Of a stretch of 64,000 bases of DNA, positions 1 through 8,960 are shown one piece after another. The position numbers and the translations under genes are program-made. Under the pieces are notes generated by a model, which was given only the letters and a program-made list of their open reading frames with translations, did no database searches and was not told the DNA's origin. The DNA comes from Hydrogenophaga sp. Lineage in GTDB: Bacteria; Pseudomonadota; Gammaproteobacteria; Burkholderiales; Burkholderiaceae_C. Location of the stretch: NCBI RefSeq assembly GCF_019635465.1, contig NZ_JAHBZK010000001.1:124001-188000 (forward strand), read 5' to 3'. Within the stretch, counting starts at the first letter, position 1; the number at the start of each line of letters is the position of its first letter.

Positions 1-743
<743 letters not shown>

Positions 744-861
744 TTATCCCAGCGCACCCACAACCCCTCGGCGCGTGAGGCCGCGCGGCTTAATCCACGG
801 TTCAGGCAGGCGCCCTTCAATGGCGTCACCCGCATGTGCGGGGGACACATCTGCAAACTCC

Positions 862-1119
862 ATGAAATCGCTGTTGATCGCCACGCTGTCACTCACCCTG
901 GCCGGTGCCGCCCTGGCCAGCCCGACCTGCGCTGCTACCAAAGAAGGCTGGAAGAACCAGGAAGAATTCAAGAAGGACCTGGCTGGCCAGGGTTACCAGA
1001 TCAAGACCTTCAAGGTCACCAAGGGCAATTGCTACGAGATCTACGGCACCGACAAGGCCGGCAAGAAGGTCGAGATCTACTTCGACCCGATCTCCGGCAA
1101 GGTCATCAAGGCCGAATGA
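862..1119 (+). CDS. small secreted PepSY-domain protein
   Basis: An 85-residue protein. A signal peptide covers about the first 19 residues (MKSLLIATLSLTLAGAALA), followed by one PepSY-like unit. The helix is EEFKKDLAGQGYQI and the strands include CYEIYGTDKAGKKVEIYFD and the closing ISGKVIKAE. The ATG at 862 is chosen because it places the signal peptide at the N-terminus; the frame is open further upstream. It overlaps the cytochrome b561 gene by ATGA, so the two are translationally coupled. PepSY proteins next to cytochrome b are common in Burkholderiales, where a periplasmic role near the electron carrier is assumed, but the function is not known. Confidence 0.85.
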   Translation: MKSLLIATLSLTLAGAALASPTCAATKEGWKNQEEFKKDLAGQGYQIKTFKVTKGNCYEIYGTDKAGKKVEIYFDPISGKVIKAE

Positions 1120-1646
1120 GCGCCATCCGCCCGCCCGAGCGCGTGTGGGACCCGCTGGTGCGGGTCTTTCATTGGTCGCTCGTGAGCGCCGTTCTGCTCA
1201 ACCAGTTCGTGCTGGAAGAAGGCGATCCGCCGCACCGTTGGATCGGTTACGCCGCGGCCGCGCTGGTCGGTCTTCGCCTGTTGTGGGGCCTGATCGGCAC
1301 GCGTCACGCGCGTTTCAGTGACTTCTGGCCCACGCCGGGGCGCGTGCGCGCGCACTTGCACGCATGGCTGCGCGGCGAGCGACCCCATACACCGGGTCAC
1401 AACCCACTGGGCGCCTTGATGATGCTCGCGCTGATGGCGCTGGTCTTGCTGCTGGGCCTGACCGGCTGGCTGCAAGGCACCGACCGCTTCTGGGGCAACG
1501 AGGCGTTGCAGGAGCTGCACGAGGGGCTGGCGAACACCTTGATCGTGCTGGCCGGGCTGCACGCGGCGGCGGCCATCGTGATGGGGCGCATCGAACGCAC
1601 ACGCCTGGTCAAGGCGATGTTCACCGGCACCAAAGAGCACTACTGA
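1116..1646 (+). CDS. cytochrome b561 family membrane protein
   Basis: A 176-residue di-haem b-type cytochrome of the inner membrane, expected to pass electrons between quinol and a periplasmic partner. Four hydrophobic segments are visible. The N-terminal VWDPLVRVFHWSL is the usual haem-ligand signature of this family. Further histidines occur in ELHEGLAN and LAGLHAAAA and probably ligate the second haem. The ATG start overlaps the PepSY gene stop (ATGA), so the pair is an operon. The physiological partner cannot be told from the window; no cytochrome c gene is adjacent. Confidence 0.88.
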   Translation: MSAIRPPERVWDPLVRVFHWSLVSAVLLNQFVLEEGDPPHRWIGYAAAALVGLRLLWGLIGTRHARFSDFWPTPGRVRAHLHAWLRGERPHTPGHNPLGALMMLALMALVLLLGLTGWLQGTDRFWGNEALQELHEGLANTLIVLAGLHAAAAIVMGRIERTRLVKAMFTGTKEHY

Positions 1647-1686
1647 GCCCTACCAAGCGCTGCCTGTGGCGACATAGACTCGCCGC

Positions 1687-2103
1687 ATGCAGCGCACCGT
1701 CCTCATCGACCCGGCCGACGTCGAGTTCACCGCCATCCGCGCGCAGGGCGCGGGTGGGCAGAACGTGAACAAGGTGAGCAATGCCGTGCACCTGCGCTAT
1801 GCGGTGCACGCCGCCGCCTTGCCCGAGGCGGTAAAGAACCGCTTGCTGGCCATGAGCGACACCCGGCTGACGCAGGACGGCGTGATCGTCATCAAGGCTC
1901 AGAGCAGCCGCAGTCTGGAGCAGAACAAGGCCGACGCCTTGTCGCGGCTTCAGGCCCTGGTCGACGCGGCGGCCATCACCCCCAAGGCCCGGCGCGCCAC
2001 GCGCCCGACCAAGGCCTCGCGCGAGAAACGTCTTGAAGCCAAGTCAAGGCGAAGCGACGTCAAGCTCGGACGTTCATCCATCCGCGGCCTGGATGGACGG
2101 TAG
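1687..2103 (+). CDS. arfB: alternative ribosome-rescue factor ArfB (peptidyl-tRNA hydrolase)
   Basis: ArfB (YaeJ/ICT1 type) releases peptides from ribosomes stalled at the 3' end of a non-stop mRNA. At 138 residues it matches the family. The catalytic loop RAQGAGGQNVNKV carries the GGQ tripeptide. The central RF1-like domain is followed by a C-terminal basic tail (KASREKRLEAKSRRSDVK), which in known ArfB sits in the empty mRNA channel. It is a single gene with the preceding stop 40 bases upstream. The lack of codon-recognition domains separates it from RF1/RF2. Confidence 0.95.
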   Translation: MQRTVLIDPADVEFTAIRAQGAGGQNVNKVSNAVHLRYAVHAAALPEAVKNRLLAMSDTRLTQDGVIVIKAQSSRSLEQNKADALSRLQALVDAAAITPKARRATRPTKASREKRLEAKSRRSDVKLGRSSIRGLDGR

Positions 2104-2127
2104 GGACGCTTCCCCCAAACGTTGAGG

Positions 2128-2159
2128 CCTTAAGGTCCTTTTAGGAAGCGCTTAAGCGC
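2128..2159. promoter_or_regulatory. paired CTTAAG palindromes upstream of the hemerythrin gene
   Basis: CCTTAAGG at 2128-2135 and the perfect 12-mer GCGCTTAAGCGC at 2148-2159 share the core CTTAAG, with centres 22 bp apart, about two helical turns. They lie in the 171-base gap between arfB and the hemerythrin gene. They could be an operator pair or part of a short terminator for arfB. No T-tract follows, so an operator is slightly preferred. Confidence 0.3.
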
Positions 2160-2274
2160 AATTTAGCAGCGCGATCAGTGGGTGTTCGCGAGACTTCATC
2201 GCCATGGACGGGTGGCACATGGGGTGTCGCCGGTCCAACAGACGCCGGCACTGGCCGGCCCCGAGGACATCACC

Positions 2275-3018
2275 ATGCAAGTTCATCCCATCGAAACCGC
2301 CGCCATCGCCGCCGCTGCCGCCACGGGCGAGGGCCGCTTCAACATCTACGCCAGCATCCACAAGGCGCTGCGCAGCTTCATGGCCGACACGCTGCTGGCG
2401 CTGGGCCGCGCTGACGCCAGCGACGACCAGGAGGTGCGCGACGCCTGCGATCGCGTGGTCGAACTGGTCGAGTTCTGCGAGCACCACGTGGCGCACGAGA
2501 ACCAGTTCATCCACCCGGCCCTGCAGGCCCGTTGCCCGGGCGTTTGCGACGCTGTGGCCGCCGACCACGAGGACCACCTGCGCCACATTGCCCACCTGGG
2601 CGACGCTGCGCGCGCGCTGGCCTCGGTGCCTGCGTCGATGCGCCCCGCGGCCCTGCAGGTGCTGTACCTGGCGCTGGCGCTGTTTGTGGCCGACAACTTC
2701 CAGCACATGCACAGCGAAGAGACGCAGCACAACGCGGCGCTGTGGTCCACGTACACCGACCTCGAGCTGCTGGCGATCCACGACCAGTTGGTGGGCAGCA
2801 TCCCGCCGCAGGAGATGATGCTGGTGGCCCGCTGGATGCTGCCGAGCGTGAGCGCGATGGAGCGCACGCTGATGGTCAATGACATGCAGGGCAAGGCGCC
2901 GCCCGAGGCGGTCGAGGCCGTCATGGCCGTGGCGCGGCAGCACCTCAACGACCGCGACTGGGCCAAGCTGGCGCGCAGCGTGAACCTGCCCCCGGTGCCA
3001 GGCCTGGTGATGGTCTGA
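2275..3018 (+). CDS. hemerythrin HHE-domain protein
   Basis: A 247-residue, all-helical cytoplasmic protein with a non-haem di-iron hemerythrin-like bundle. Candidate ligands are H29 (SIHKAL), the cluster CEHHVAHENQFIHP around residues 68-81, DHEDHL, and the HMHSEE motif. The ATG at 2275 is preferred over an upstream start at 2182 because GAGG lies at a good distance before it. The C-terminal ~90 residues form an extra helical part without metal motifs. Known relatives handle NO, oxygen or iron; nothing here picks one. It stands alone, with the downstream gene on the other strand. Confidence 0.85.
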   Translation: MQVHPIETAAIAAAAATGEGRFNIYASIHKALRSFMADTLLALGRADASDDQEVRDACDRVVELVEFCEHHVAHENQFIHPALQARCPGVCDAVAADHEDHLRHIAHLGDAARALASVPASMRPAALQVLYLALALFVADNFQHMHSEETQHNAALWSTYTDLELLAIHDQLVGSIPPQEMMLVARWMLPSVSAMERTLMVNDMQGKAPPEAVEAVMAVARQHLNDRDWAKLARSVNLPPVPGLVMV

Positions 3019-3019
3019 G

Positions 3020-4387
3020 TCAGGCGACGTCGTCGAGCTCGACCGGCGCAAGGGCATCGAAGCGAAAGCACCCGCGCCCTGTCTTTTGCAGCATCAGTGC
3101 CGGGCACTGTTCGTTGAGGCGGCGGTGCAGCAGCAGGAGCCGGGCTTCGAGGTTGTCGCTGACGTCCGGCAGCCCGAGTGTGGTGTCCAGCCGCAGCTCG
3201 CGGTTGGTGAATTCGCGCCGACCGGCTGCGTGGTCGTTGAGGAGCTTCCACAGAATGGCGCCGGCCACGCCCTTGATCAGGTAGGCGTTGTTGACGAACA
3301 CGCTGTCGTCGCGGCGGTAGCGCCGCACACGCAAGGGCGCGGCCTGCGCTTCGACGGCTCGGGCATCGGGGCCGCCCGGTGCTTCGTCGCAGGGCTCCTC
3401 GGACTCGCGCATGAGCTCGATGCCGGCCGCGATCTGGCCTGCCAGGGCCACCAGCAGGTCTTCGTCCTGGTAGGTGAAGCGCATCTCCTGGTCGCTCTCC
3501 ACAAACAGCACGCCCACCGTCTGGTCGCCTGAGATCAATGGCACGGCGAGCTGACTGCGCGGCTGGCTCAGACCGGGGTAGGGGATCTCGTGACTCGCTT
3601 CAGCGGCCATCTCCTGCCGGATGGCCTGGCTGTAGAGCATCACGGTGGTGAGGTGGTTGATGCGCACCGGCGTGCGCTCGCGCGCCGACACCCCGATCAC
3701 CCCCTGACCCAGCGCAATCTCGGAACCCACCCCGGAGGTGGCATAGCCGCGGCTGGCCACCGTGTACAGCCGCTGCGCCTGCGCATCCAGGATGAGCACC
3801 ATGGCGTGCTGAATGCCGAGTTCGCGGCCGATGCTGTCGAGCGAGGCATCCAGCAAGGCGTCCAGCGTGCGCGCCTGGGCCACTTGTTGTACACAGCGGC
3901 GCAGCACCAGCAGCCCATCGCGCCTGGGGGGTGGCTCGGGCAGCCCCAGCGGCAATGGCTCGGCGGGCAGGCGTTCGATGGCCAGCACCTGGTGGATATC
4001 GGCTCCGCGCAACACGAACACGTCGGCCATGCCGCTGTGCGAGGCAATGCCCGCGAGCTGCGCCTTCATGCTCTCGAACACGGGCCCACCGAGCTCGGTG
4101 CGCAGGTAGTTCAGGTGCAAGCGGTAGAAGCGCCCGGTGAGCGGGTGCAGCAGCAGCACCGTGGAGCGCGGATGCGCCAGCAGGTTCTTGCGCGTCTTGT
4201 TGAAGAACTGGAACGACAGGGCCACGTGCGCATCGTCGACGTGATAGACCTGCGACAGATAGGCCACATTGGGCGCGCCATCCAGGGCCACGGTGGCCAT
4301 GATGGCCGGCACCATGCCTTCGAAACACGGACGCACCTCGTCCATGTCGGCGTGCTCGAACGCGGGCAGGTCGTCGCCGGGATTCAT
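3020..4387 (-). CDS. flavin split-barrel + GAF + C-terminal winged-helix-like sensor protein
   Basis: A 455-residue three-part protein. Residues ~25-150 look like a pyridoxamine-5'-phosphate-oxidase-type split barrel (MVPAIMATVALDGAPNVAYL, LAHPRSTVLLLHP). Residues ~180-335 are a GAF sensor domain (MVLILDAQ, VIGVSARERTPVRI, VPLISGDQTVGVLFVES). Residues ~360-450 form a compact helix/strand module (VNNAYLIKGVAGAILWKLL, FTNRELRLD) that could be a winged helix. It overlaps the preceding split-barrel gene by ATGA. Flavin or ligand binding is inferred from the fold only. The arrangement suggests sensing coupled to an output, but no enzymatic output domain is seen. Confidence 0.75.
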   Translation of the reverse strand: MNPGDDLPAFEHADMDEVRPCFEGMVPAIMATVALDGAPNVAYLSQVYHVDDAHVALSFQFFNKTRKNLLAHPRSTVLLLHPLTGRFYRLHLNYLRTELGGPVFESMKAQLAGIASHSGMADVFVLRGADIHQVLAIERLPAEPLPLGLPEPPPRRDGLLVLRRCVQQVAQARTLDALLDASLDSIGRELGIQHAMVLILDAQAQRLYTVASRGYATSGVGSEIALGQGVIGVSARERTPVRINHLTTVMLYSQAIRQEMAAEASHEIPYPGLSQPRSQLAVPLISGDQTVGVLFVESDQEMRFTYQDEDLLVALAGQIAAGIELMRESEEPCDEAPGGPDARAVEAQAAPLRVRRYRRDDSVFVNNAYLIKGVAGAILWKLLNDHAAGRREFTNRELRLDTTLGLPDVSDNLEARLLLLHRRLNEQCPALMLQKTGRGCFRFDALAPVELDDVA

Positions 4388-4959
4388 GCGAGCCCCATTG
4401 CCTGACCGGAGTTTGGCCCAGGCGTCTGATCAAAGGCCTCGTCGGGCTCGAATTCCACCGCGACCAGGTCTTGCGGCTGGTGCGCCAGCATCACCTTGGC
4501 CAGCACGCGGGGGTAGCCCAACGCACCGAGCTCGTCCTCCATCGACGCCAGATATTGCGCGAGGTAGGGACTGTCGTCCGGCGTGGCTTCACGGATGCGA
4601 AAGCGCCGGCTCTTGAATTGCACTGTGAGGTGGGAGGTGGGCTGGCTGAACACGGCCGCCAGCCGTCCGCTGCTCGACAGGTCGGCCAGCAACTGGCGCG
4701 ACTGGTTGCGCGCCAGGTAGGCCGTGATGCGGCGGCCCCCGTCGTCGATGCGGCTGCCCACGGCGCGCATGACGCTGGGGTTGAGCGCGTGGTCCCGGCT
4801 GCTCACGATCAAGGACACGCCCTTGACCATCATGACCAGGAACTCGGGCTTGAAGGGTGGGGGTGCGGCGTGGTCCAAGGTGGTGGCGGCGCGGAAGGCG
4901 CCGATGATAGCCAGCCCGCGGTCTTGTTCCAATCCGATCGGCGACTTGCAATTTCGCAC
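4384..4959 (-). CDS. pyridoxamine 5'-phosphate oxidase-like split-barrel protein
   Basis: Up to 191 residues. The recognisable core starts around residue 38 (FKPEFLVMMVKGVSLIVSSR) and carries the split-barrel pattern AVFSQPTSHLTVQFK. The start is uncertain. The longest frame uses a GTG at 4959 that lies inside the TetR operator. A TTG at 4878 or ATGs at 4830-4833 would leave room for a promoter. The TGA overlaps the ATG of the GAF-containing gene, so both are one transcript divergent from tetR. It may bind FMN or haem; no substrate is indicated. Confidence 0.75.
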   Translation of the reverse strand: MRNCKSPIGLEQDRGLAIIGAFRAATTLDHAAPPPFKPEFLVMMVKGVSLIVSSRDHALNPSVMRAVGSRIDDGGRRITAYLARNQSRQLLADLSSSGRLAAVFSQPTSHLTVQFKSRRFRIREATPDDSPYLAQYLASMEDELGALGYPRVLAKVMLAHQPQDLVAVEFEPDEAFDQTPGPNSGQAMGLA

Positions 4960-4968
4960 AATCGTGCG
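4955..4968. promoter_or_regulatory. TetR operator, copy 1 (CGCAC-N4-GTGCG)
   Basis: CGCACAATCGTGCG is an inverted repeat with 5-bp arms, preceded by TTT. It sits 14 bases before the tetR ATG and in front of the divergent split-barrel genes. Copy 2 at 5616 differs at one central base. Two copies flanking a TetR gene strongly suggest its own binding site, giving autoregulation and control of both directions. Confidence 0.75.
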
Positions 4969-4982
4969 TAAAGTTCCCCGCC

Positions 4983-5585
4983 ATGGACGCCAGAACCCAG
5001 AAAAGCGAAATGACCCGCGCCGCCATCGTCGGCGCGGCGCTCGATCTGGCCGCGACCGAAGGGATCGAAGCCATCACGCTGCAGGCGGTGGCCGACCGCA
5101 TCGGCATCTCCAAGAGCGGCGTGTTCTCCCGCGTCGGCTCGCGCGAAGCCTTGCAAAAGGCGGTGATTGAAGAGTTCGGGCGCCGCTTTCTGGCCGACGT
5201 GTTCGTGCCCGCCATGCAGGCGCCCAAAGGTCTGCCGCGCCTGCAGGACATCGTGCGGCGCTGGCTGATCCGCTTGCGCGATGTGGAGGTGCACACCGGC
5301 TGTCTCTATACCTCCGGCGCGTTCGAGCTCGACGACCGCGAGGGCGAATTGCGCGATCTGTTGCTGGGCGAAGTGACGCGCTGGCGGGCCGCCTTGCGTC
5401 GCACGGTGCTGCAGGCGGTGGAAGCCGGTCACCTCAAGCCCGACACCGATCCCGAGCAACTGGTGGGCGAAATCAGCAGCCTGGCCATCGGGCTGGTGCA
5501 CGACGTTCGCTTCCTGCGCGATGCCCGCGCCGCCGAGCGGGCGCAGGCCACCTGGGCGCGGCTCATCAGGACCTACGAAGCCTGA
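4983..5585 (+). CDS. TetR/AcrR family transcriptional regulator
   Basis: A 200-residue repressor-type protein. The N-terminal helix-turn-helix (about residues 11-57) reads AIVGAALDLAATEGIEAITL then VADRIGISKSGVFSRVGSRE. The C-terminal ligand-binding part contains YTSGAFELDDREGELRDLLL, a pattern of a TetR subgroup found beside hydrolase and fatty-acid genes. The near-palindromic site before its start recurs before the downstream alpha/beta hydrolase gene. The likely regulon is therefore itself, the hydrolase and the divergent split-barrel pair. The ligand is unknown; a hydrophobic or acyl compound is a guess from the hydrolase. Confidence 0.9.
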   Translation: MDARTQKSEMTRAAIVGAALDLAATEGIEAITLQAVADRIGISKSGVFSRVGSREALQKAVIEEFGRRFLADVFVPAMQAPKGLPRLQDIVRRWLIRLRDVEVHTGCLYTSGAFELDDREGELRDLLLGEVTRWRAALRRTVLQAVEAGHLKPDTDPEQLVGEISSLAIGLVHDVRFLRDARAAERAQATWARLIRTYEA

Positions 5586-5615
5586 TCGCGTTTGTTCTTT
5601 TTTTTGGTCATGTTT

Positions 5616-5629
5616 CGCACAGTCGTGCG
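5616..5629. promoter_or_regulatory. TetR operator, copy 2 (CGCAC-N4-GTGCG)
   Basis: CGCACAGTCGTGCG, preceded by TTT as in copy 1. It lies 18 bases before the ATG of the alpha/beta hydrolase gene and just after a run of T residues downstream of tetR. Its placement indicates that the hydrolase has its own TetR-controlled promoter rather than relying on read-through. Confidence 0.75.
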
Positions 5630-5646
5630 ATTTTTGGAGCAAACCC

Positions 5647-6552
5647 ATGAACGACACCTCTCTGCAATCGGCCTCGGCCTTCTACCAGGCCCATCCGGCC
5701 ACCCGCTGGCTGCGCTGGGGTCTGGGCCTGTCCGAGAAAGTGTGGCCGGCCTTGTCCTTGCGCTGGGCGTACCGCTTGTTCGGCACGCCCTTGCCACCCA
5801 AGTGGCTCTACCGGCGCCAGGCCGCTTTGGCGCACTGGCAGGCCAGCGACTGGGCGTTCGAGGACGCCAGCATCACGGTCTACGAACCGCCACCAGGGCC
5901 GCACGCGCCCCTCGTGTTGCTCTGCCACGGGTGGGGCGGTCACGCTGCACAGATGCTGCCGCTGGCACAGGCGCTCGCGTCGCGCGGGCTGCGCCCGGTG
6001 CTGGTGGATTTGCCGGCGCACGGGCGCAGCCGGGGCAGCACCAGCAACCTGCCCCAGTTCGCGCGGGCCATCGACTACCTGACCGCGCGATTGCAGCAGC
6101 AAGGGCACGAGGTCCAGGCGGTGGTGGCCCACTCGCTGGCCGCCAACGCCCTGGCCTACGTGGCGGCCCGCGGCCTGCCGGTGGCGCGACTGGTATTGCT
6201 CGCACCGCCGGCCTCGCCCTACGCGTACACGCGCCTCTTTGCCGCCGTGTTCGGACTGGATGAACACACACGCCAACGCTTGCAGCAGCGGGTCGAGACG
6301 CGCGAGGGCATCCTGATGCGGCAATTCGAGCCGGCGGCGGTCGGCTCCCGTGTGTGGGTGCCCACCCTCATCGTTCACGACCGCGAGGACCGCATCAACC
6401 GCTTTGCCGACGCAGAGGCCTTTCGCGACGCCATCCCCGGCGCGCGCCTGATCGAAACTCAGGGGCTAGGCCACACGCGCCTGCTGCGCGACGAGCACGT
6501 TGTTCAATCGGTGGTGGCACACGTCATCGGCGACACGCAGCGCGACGCCTGA
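5647..6552 (+). CDS. alpha/beta hydrolase
   Basis: A 301-residue cytoplasmic serine hydrolase fold. The oxyanion region is LLCHGWGGHAAQM. The nucleophile elbow reads VVAHSLAANAL, where alanines replace the usual glycines of G-x-S-x-G. The acid is probably in IVHDREDRIN and the base in GLGHTRLL. GGAGC at 5636-5640 supports the ATG at 5647. A TetR operator lies between this ribosome-binding site and tetR, so it is probably induced by the regulator's ligand. The substrate is unknown; esterase or thioesterase activity is typical. Confidence 0.88.
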   Translation: MNDTSLQSASAFYQAHPATRWLRWGLGLSEKVWPALSLRWAYRLFGTPLPPKWLYRRQAALAHWQASDWAFEDASITVYEPPPGPHAPLVLLCHGWGGHAAQMLPLAQALASRGLRPVLVDLPAHGRSRGSTSNLPQFARAIDYLTARLQQQGHEVQAVVAHSLAANALAYVAARGLPVARLVLLAPPASPYAYTRLFAAVFGLDEHTRQRLQQRVETREGILMRQFEPAAVGSRVWVPTLIVHDREDRINRFADAEAFRDAIPGARLIETQGLGHTRLLRDEHVVQSVVAHVIGDTQRDA

Positions 6553-6574
6553 CACCCGGCTGCGCCCTGCCGCC

Positions 6575-7051
6575 TCAGCGCGTTGTCTCGCTGGGTGCCC
6601 GGCTGTGGATGTTGTTCTCGTCGATGACGATGCGCATCAGGCGCATGAATTCAGCCCGCTGGCGCTCGGTGAGCGGTGCCAGCAACTGCTGTTGCGCCTG
6701 AAGCATGGAGGGGATGGCGTCGCTCAGCAGCTGCTCGCCCGCTGCGGTGAGCCAGAGCTGGCGCGCACGGCGATCGGTGGGTGAGGTGCGCCGCTCCATC
6801 GCACCCCGCTGTTCCAGGCGGTCCACCACGCCGCCCGTCGTCGATGCATCCAGCGCCACGGTGCGCGCCAGCGTGCGCTGATCGATGCCGGGCTGATTGG
6901 CCACCGTCTGCAAAGCTGCGTATTGCACCGGCGTGAGGCCCAGCTCTGCCAACTCCTGCAGAAAGAGACCCACCGAAATCTGGTGCAGGCGCCGGATGTA
7001 GTACCCGGGTTGATCGTCGATGTTGACGCTGGCGGGCGTTGATCGTTTCAT
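6575..7051 (-). CDS. MarR family transcriptional regulator
   Basis: A 158-residue winged-helix regulator. The recognition part reads DQRTLARTVALDASTTGGVVDRLEQRGAMER and the wing is RTSPTDRRARQLWLT. It is divergent from gentisate 1,2-dioxygenase, and a perfect inverted repeat lies between the two starts. That position suggests it represses the gentisate genes and itself until an aromatic acid (gentisate or a precursor) binds. This is inferred from context and the family's usual behaviour. Confidence 0.92.
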   Translation of the reverse strand: MKRSTPASVNIDDQPGYYIRRLHQISVGLFLQELAELGLTPVQYAALQTVANQPGIDQRTLARTVALDASTTGGVVDRLEQRGAMERRTSPTDRRARQLWLTAAGEQLLSDAIPSMLQAQQQLLAPLTERQRAEFMRLMRIVIDENNIHSRAPSETTR

Positions 7052-7098
7052 GGCGGCTCGACGAAGGGAGTGGACATGATGCTATCAGGCCACTTACG

Positions 7099-7112
7099 AT
7101 AAGCATACTTAT
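7099..7112. promoter_or_regulatory. candidate MarR operator (ATAAG-N4-CTTAT)
   Basis: ATAAGCATACTTAT is a perfect inverted repeat in the 90-base gap between the marR-type gene and gentisate dioxygenase. The surrounding A/T-rich stretch contrasts with the G+C-rich flanks and probably contains both promoters, so a bound dimer would block them. Confidence 0.65.
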
Positions 7113-7141
7113 TATTAGCGTGCGCAGCTTTGGACGACGCC

Positions 7142-8200
7142 ATGAACGACCTCGGACGCCTTGAAGACCTTCCCGCAGACTATGTGGCCGCGCTGCGCGA
7201 GCGCAACCTGGTGCCGCTGTGGCCCAGTTTGCGCGGCGTGCTGCCGCCACACATTCCGACGCGACAGACGCGGCCCACGCACTGGGCCTATGCCGACATC
7301 AAGCCACTGTTGCTCAAGGCCGGTGAGCTGACACCCATCGAGAAGGCCGAGCGCCGCGTGCTGGTGCTGGCCAACCCAGGCCACACGCTGGAGAAGATGC
7401 AGGCCAGCGCCGCGCTCTACCTGGGCATGCAACTGCTGCTGCCCGGCGAATGGGCGCCGAGCCATCGCCACACCCCCAACGCGGTGCGCATGGTGGTCGA
7501 AGGCGAGGGTGCCTGGACCACGGTCGACGGCGAACGTTGCCCGATGAGCCGCGGCGACCTGATCCTCACGCCCACCGGGCTGTGGCACGAGCACGGCCAC
7601 GACGGCGATCAGCCGGTGGTGTGGCTCGACGTGCTCGACCTGCCGCTGATGTACTACCTGGAGGTGAGCTACCACCTCAACGGCAGCCGCCAGGAAGTCA
7701 AGCCCGGCCGCGGCGACCGCGCCTATGCGCGCGCGGGCGTCGTGCCCACGCCGGTGTTCGGCCGCAGCGGCAAGCGCTACCCCATGCTGCGCTACCCCTG
7801 GGCCGATGCGCGTGCGGCCCTGCTGTCGCTGGCAGACGACCAGCCCGACGCCGCCCATGTGCAGGTGACCTACACCAACCCCGAGTCCGGCGAGGACGCC
7901 GAGAACGTACTGGGCTTTCACGCCCTGATGCTGCGCCCGGGTCAGACGCTCACGCTGCCGGCGCGCTCGCCGGCCTGCGTCTATCACGTCATCGAAGGCG
8001 GTGCGCAGGTCGCGGCGGCGGGCCAGTGTTTCCCGCTCAAGGAAGCCGACACCTGCTGCATCCCGGGCTACGAATCCACCACGCTGATCAATGCCTCGGC
8101 GAGCGCGCCCGCGTTCCTCTTCGTGGCCGACGAGTCGCCGCTGCACCGCAAGCTCGGCGTCTACGAAGTGCGCCCTGACAACCAACCCGTGATGCCCTGA
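7142..8200 (+). CDS. gentisate 1,2-dioxygenase
   Basis: Opens the ring of gentisate (2,5-dihydroxybenzoate) with O2 and Fe(II) to give maleylpyruvate. The start is taken as the ATG at 7142 ([18 protein letters not shown]) rather than a TTG 12 bases upstream, giving 352 residues, the usual size. It is a double cupin: the N-terminal barrel carries the metal site [12 protein letters not shown] and [10 protein letters not shown], and the C-terminal barrel is degenerate. The fumarylpyruvate hydrolase follows 11 bases after the stop. MarR divergence suggests induction by the substrate. Confidence 0.92.
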   Translation: MNDLGRLEDLPADYVAALRERNLVPLWPSLRGVLPPHIPTRQTRPTHWAYADIKPLLLKAGELTPIEKAERRVLVLANPGHTLEKMQASAALYLGMQLLLPGEWAPSHRHTPNAVRMVVEGEGAWTTVDGERCPMSRGDLILTPTGLWHEHGHDGDQPVVWLDVLDLPLMYYLEVSYHLNGSRQEVKPGRGDRAYARAGVVPTPVFGRSGKRYPMLRYPWADARAALLSLADDQPDAAHVQVTYTNPESGEDAENVLGFHALMLRPGQTLTLPARSPACVYHVIEGGAQVAAAGQCFPLKEADTCCIPGYESTTLINASASAPAFLFVADESPLHRKLGVYEVRPDNQPVMP

Positions 8201-8211
8201 GCGTCCATGCC

Positions 8212-8913
8212 ATGAGTGAGTATCTGTTCAATCCGCCCCCCGTCGCCGCCCTGCCCATCCGCGGCGAGTCCACGCTGTTCCCGGTCAACCGGCTGTTCTT
8301 CGTCGGCCGCAACTACCACGCCCATGCACTCGAGATGGGCAAACCGGTCGACAAGTCGGTGGAGCACCCGTTCTATTTCACCAAGTCCATCGGCACGCTC
8401 ACCCCGTCGGGCGCCGCCGTGGCCTACCCCAGCGAAACCCGCAATTACCACTTCGAGATGGAGCTGGTGGTGGCGATCGGCCGCGCCGGCTTTCGCGTGG
8501 CTGCGGCCGACGCGCACGAGCTGGTCTATGGCTACGCCGCCGGCCTGGACATGACGCGCCGCGACCTGCAACTCGTGGCGCGGGACAAGGGCCGCCCCTG
8601 GGACCTCGGCAAGGACATCGAGGAAGGCTCGGTGTGCAGCGAGATCGTGCCGATGCCGTTCACGGTGATCGAGCGCGGCGGCATCGAACTCAAGGTCAAC
8701 GGCGAGACCAAACAGCGCTCCGACGTCGACAAGCTGATCTGGAACATCCGCGAGATCATCGAAGACCTCTCGCGCTTCTATCACCTGCAGGCGGGCGACC
8801 TGATCTACACCGGCACACCCGAAGGCGTGGGCGCTGTGGTCACGGGTGACCGCATCGAGGGTCAGGTCGAGGGCGTGGGCGAGGTGGCGCTGACCATCGG
8901 GCCGGCGGCCTGA
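8212..8913 (+). CDS. fumarylpyruvate hydrolase (FAH family)
   Basis: A 233-residue fumarylacetoacetate-hydrolase fold enzyme expected to cleave fumarylpyruvate to fumarate and pyruvate, the last step of the glutathione-type gentisate pathway. The family metal site is visible in [13 protein letters not shown] (E-x-E) plus [11 protein letters not shown]. The C-terminal [11 protein letters not shown] is the typical FAH signature. It lies directly after the dioxygenase in one operon. The assignment to fumarylpyruvate rather than another acylpyruvate comes from the neighbour; no maleylpyruvate isomerase gene is beside it. Confidence 0.88.
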   Translation: MSEYLFNPPPVAALPIRGESTLFPVNRLFFVGRNYHAHALEMGKPVDKSVEHPFYFTKSIGTLTPSGAAVAYPSETRNYHFEMELVVAIGRAGFRVAAADAHELVYGYAAGLDMTRRDLQLVARDKGRPWDLGKDIEEGSVCSEIVPMPFTVIERGGIELKVNGETKQRSDVDKLIWNIREIIEDLSRFYHLQAGDLIYTGTPEGVGAVVTGDRIEGQVEGVGEVALTIGPAA

Positions 8914-8960
8914 CGCGGCGCCACCCACAGCGGCCCAAGCGCTGGCTATCATGCCGGCGC

